From Bacillota bacterium (GTDB lineage Bacteria; Bacillota; Clostridia; Lachnospirales; Lachnospiraceae): a stretch of DNA of 33,879 nucleotides. Below are positions 32,082 to 33,879 of this stretch, in pieces. Under the pieces are notes generated by a model. That model made no database searches. It saw only the letters and a program-made list of their open reading frames with translations, and was not told the origin of the DNA. Both the position numbers and the translations under genes were made by a program. Each line of letters starts with the position of its first letter. The stretch's first letter is position 1. The DNA lies in contig JAEWSD010000191.1 in the NCBI GenBank assembly GCA_023398615.1, positions 1-33,879 on the forward strand, in the 5' to 3' direction.

Positions 32082-32182
32082 TAACACCTCTATGCACAAA
32101 GGTGTTAGGTTGAAAGAAAAACACTTTCAACCATTTTATTCAGGCCTATTCAATTTTTTGAATAGGTCATCAAAAAATTGAA
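32082..32182 (+). promoter_or_regulatory. Structured leader with three tandem hairpins and an alternative fourth
   Basis: Hairpin 1 pairs TAACACCT with AGGTGTTA (32082-32089, 32100-32107). Hairpin 2 pairs GGTTGAAAG with CTTTCAACC (32108-32116, 32124-32132). Hairpin 3 pairs GGCCTATTCAA with TTGAATAGGTC (32143-32153, 32158-32168). A mutually exclusive fourth pairs TTCAATTTTTTGA with TCAAAAAATTGAA (32149-32161, 32170-32182), reaching the AAAGG before the start codons. No known riboswitch class is recognised. Confidence 0.6.
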
Positions 32183-32198
32183 AGGCATGGGTGTTAAT

Positions 32199-32789
32199 AT
32201 GAATTTTTTTGATGCAAGTAAGTTGTTCTGGGTTCGTGAATTAAAGGATTTTACGATCAGTAAGGGTCGGATCGAGATGGTAACGGAACCGAATACAGAT
32301 TTATGGCAGAGGACCTATTATGGATTCAGGAATGATAATGCACCCGCATTACTAATGGAGACGCAGGAGAAATTCTTTTCTTTTACCGTGAAAACTGCTT
32401 TTAACAGTAATCACCGCTTTGACCAATGCGGTATTATCCTGTATCAGGACAGTGATAATTGGTTTAAGGCATCCATTGAATGTGAGAACGATGATATTCA
32501 GAGGCTGGGTAGTGTGGTTACGAATCATGGCTTTTCGGACTGGGCTACCACGGATATTAAATCCGATATCAAAAGCATGTATTACAGGCTCAGCAGACGA
32601 AATGACGATTATTGCATTGAGAATTCCCAGGACGGCATTACCTATAAGCAGATGCGCATCTTTCATTTATTTGAAGGGAATGGCAGCATTCATTTTGGTA
32701 TCTATGCATGCAGTCCGCTGGATTCCTCTTTTAAGGCGATCTTTACCGATATGGAATTAAGCGAATGTAAATGGGCTGAGCATAAGTAG
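32199..32789 (+). CDS. DUF1349 domain-containing protein
   Basis: This family has a concanavalin-A-like beta-sandwich fold and no established enzymatic role. The 196-residue product lacks a signal peptide and appears cytoplasmic. Family-typical stretches are QRTYYGFRNDNAPALLMET, FDQCGIILYQDSDNWFKASI and GSIHFGIYACSP. The start is uncertain: TTG 32178, ATG 32187 and ATG 32199 are all in frame. 32199 is chosen because GGTG lies five bases upstream and the product matches usual family length. It sits behind a structured leader, with the ComER-like gene 54 bases downstream. Confidence 0.85.
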   Translation: MNFFDASKLFWVRELKDFTISKGRIEMVTEPNTDLWQRTYYGFRNDNAPALLMETQEKFFSFTVKTAFNSNHRFDQCGIILYQDSDNWFKASIECENDDIQRLGSVVTNHGFSDWATTDIKSDIKSMYYRLSRRNDDYCIENSQDGITYKQMRIFHLFEGNGSIHFGIYACSPLDSSFKAIFTDMELSECKWAEHK

Positions 32790-32843
32790 TATCAGGCATT
32801 TGATAACTTGGAGGCAGGTTGTCTATGCGGAAAAGAGGTTAAA

Positions 32844-33665
32844 ATGCAGGTAGGAATTATCGGATTCGGTAGTATGGGGAGCATGCTGCTGCATAAATTT
32901 GCCGCGTCCCCGGCGGTTCCCCGGGAGAACATCTATGTATCAAACCGCAGTAAGGATAAGCTGGATATTGTCAGAAAGCGATACCCTTCTGTTAATGTAT
33001 GCACAACGAATAAGGAAGTCGTACAGAATGCGGATATTATTTTTGTTTGCACCAGACCGATGGAAATAAAAGAGGTTCTGGATGAAGTGAAATTTGATTT
33101 AAATGGGAATAAACATGTTATTTCCATTAACGGAAGCCTTAGCCTGGAGGCAATCGAAAGTGTCTGCGGCGGCAGGATATCGAAGATTATGCCGAGTGTT
33201 ACGGCAGAGATCAATGAATCGCTTACCTTAGTCTGCCATAACCGGTCTGTTATGGAGGAAGACAGGCAAAGGCTTATGCGGCTGCTTGAGGTGTTCGGAG
33301 AGGTATATGAAATACCGGAGGAGGAATTCGGAATCGGAGCCGAATTAACCAGCTGCATGCCCGGATTTTTGGCTTCCATGTTTGAAATCATGGAGAAGGA
33401 AGCCCGGAAACATACCCAGCTGCCGACTGACACCGTAAGAAGGATGCTGGTCAAAACAGTTTATGCGACTGCCAGGCTGTTGCTGGAGAAGGAGATCGGT
33501 TTTTCCGAAACGGTTGCCAGGGTTGCCACGAAGGGCGGCATAACCGAGGAAGGCGTGAAGGTGTTAAATAATCATTTCCCGGCAGTATGTGAGGAGCTTT
33601 TTTCCGAAACTCTGCAAAAACGGGAAATAACAGTAGATACACTAATAAAGCAATTCCGGGAGTAA
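32844..33665 (+). CDS. ProC-superfamily protein, ComER-like
   Basis: The 273-residue protein has the NAD(P)-binding N-terminus GIIGFGSMG and a C-terminal dimerisation domain of the pyrroline-5-carboxylate reductase superfamily. Several signatures favour the ComER branch over true ProC: MPSVTAEI where ProC has MPNTPA, and ATKGGITEEGVKVL where ProC has SPGGTT. The biochemical function is therefore open, and proline synthesis should not be assumed. The start at 32844 has AAGAGG six bases upstream; the frame extends to a TTG at 32808, but that portion does not match the family. Confidence 0.85.
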   Translation: MQVGIIGFGSMGSMLLHKFAASPAVPRENIYVSNRSKDKLDIVRKRYPSVNVCTTNKEVVQNADIIFVCTRPMEIKEVLDEVKFDLNGNKHVISINGSLSLEAIESVCGGRISKIMPSVTAEINESLTLVCHNRSVMEEDRQRLMRLLEVFGEVYEIPEEEFGIGAELTSCMPGFLASMFEIMEKEARKHTQLPTDTVRRMLVKTVYATARLLLEKEIGFSETVARVATKGGITEEGVKVLNNHFPAVCEELFSETLQKREITVDTLIKQFRE

Positions 33666-33717
33666 TCCGAATAGCAGAAAATAGATTCAATTAAATTAAA
33701 CTGATTTTTACCATGAG

Positions 33718-33740
33718 AGGCTGTTGAAATAAAACAGCCT
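33718..33740 (+). terminator. Hairpin after the ComER-like gene, probable terminator
   Basis: AGGCTGTT pairs perfectly with AACAGCCT around GAAATAA. Only TTG then ATTACTTTA follows, so the T-run is poor. Confidence 0.5.
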
Positions 33741-33769
33741 TGATTACTTTACAGGCGTTCTCCAAAATA

Positions 33770-33797
33770 TTGACATAGACCTTCAAACTGGTATAAT
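33770..33797 (+). promoter_or_regulatory. Consensus promoter near the right edge
   Basis: TTGACA (33770-33775) and TATAAT (33792-33797) with a 16-base spacer, and TGG before TATAAT forms an extended -10. It should drive the gene entering at 33860. Confidence 0.8.
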
Positions 33798-33859
33798 GAA
33801 AAGAAGTTATTAGCTATGTTGAACGCATAAAGGAAAGAATCGGAAAGCGGGATTCCACC

Positions 33860-33879
33860 ATGAAAAATATTGTTATTGT
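33860..33879 (+). CDS. Possible start of a gene cut by the right edge
   Basis: An ATG about 56 bases after the predicted start site opens a frame beginning MKNIVI that runs off the window. The ribosome site is weak (GCGGG). Too little is present to name a product. Confidence 0.4.

Larger units (their letters stand above)
31873..32198. other. Intergenic region between glnK and the DUF1349 gene
   Basis: No convincing protein gene is present. The region holds the nested stem structure at 31896-31970, a promoter at 32035-32063 and a chain of hairpins from 32082 to 32182. A 19-codon frame at 32054-32113 has AAGGAG only three bases before its ATG and overlaps the promoter, so it is doubtful. Confidence 0.7.

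Noticed and set aside
32054..32113. A 19-codon leader peptide frame in the DUF1349 leader
   Set aside because: AAGGAG is only three bases from its ATG and the frame overlaps the predicted -10 box, so it would not be transcribed intact from that promoter. It has no run of regulatory codons.
1..33879. CRISPR arrays, transposase genes, phage genes or toxin-antitoxin pairs
   Set aside because: I saw no regularly spaced direct repeats and no coding sequence of these types on either strand.

Overview
The window reads as chromosomal backbone of a spore-forming Clostridia bacterium, most likely Lachnospiraceae or a close relative. The evidence is a Firmicutes pyrH-frr-uppS-cdsA-dxr-rseP-ispG-polC cluster with Gram-positive PolC, a yqfC-yqfD-phoH-(7TM-HD)-ybeY cluster with two sporulation genes, ferredoxin-dependent anaerobic metabolism (IorAB), clear AGGAGG-type ribosome binding sites, and many TTGACA/TATAAT promoters. 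I see no phage, transposase gene, CRISPR array or toxin-antitoxin cassette.

Layout. (1) 1-3504, minus strand: iorA-iorB-paaK, an arylpyruvate oxidation operon joined by ATGA overlaps and driven by a consensus promoter at 3588-3616; paaK runs off the left edge. (2) 3505-3913: divergent intergenic region carrying a 140-bp MITE-like element with inverted ends and an 8-bp direct repeat. (3) 3914-17107, plus strand: a long, tightly packed run. It holds a membrane-anchored polysaccharide deacetylase, a bactofilin, then pyrH, frr, uppS, cdsA, dxr, rseP, an unannotated 45-aa membrane mini-protein, ispG and polC. Cell-envelope shaping, lipid-carrier and MEP isoprenoid synthesis, phospholipid synthesis, ribosome recycling and replication are together here. 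(4) 17126-17735: tRNA-Glu(CTC) with its own promoter, then an AT-rich gap. (5) 17736-21629: PilZ protein, alaS and rpsU, each with its own promoter. (6) 21673-26309: yqfC, yqfD, phoH, a truncated PgpH-like 7TM-HD protein with a decayed HD site, and ybeY. (7) 26350-29993: a YerB-like lipoprotein, a MurJ/SpoVB-type flippase and a BofC-like membrane protein. (8) 30003-31970: amtB-glnK with a promoter-terminator leader. (9) 32035-33665: a DUF1349 protein behind an unusual leader of tandem and mutually exclusive hairpins, then a ComER/ProC-like protein. (10) A new promoter and probable gene start at the right edge.

The protein-coding content is mostly recognisable. The points most worth a second look are the decayed c-di-AMP phosphodiesterase homologue in the phoH-ybeY operon (24477-25739), the structured leader before the DUF1349 gene (32082-32182), the promoter that fires straight into a terminator ahead of amtB (30003-30082), the MITE-like element (3629-3784), and the 45-aa mini-protein between rseP and ispG (11347-11484). 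I did not find a clear new multi-gene defence or biosynthetic system.
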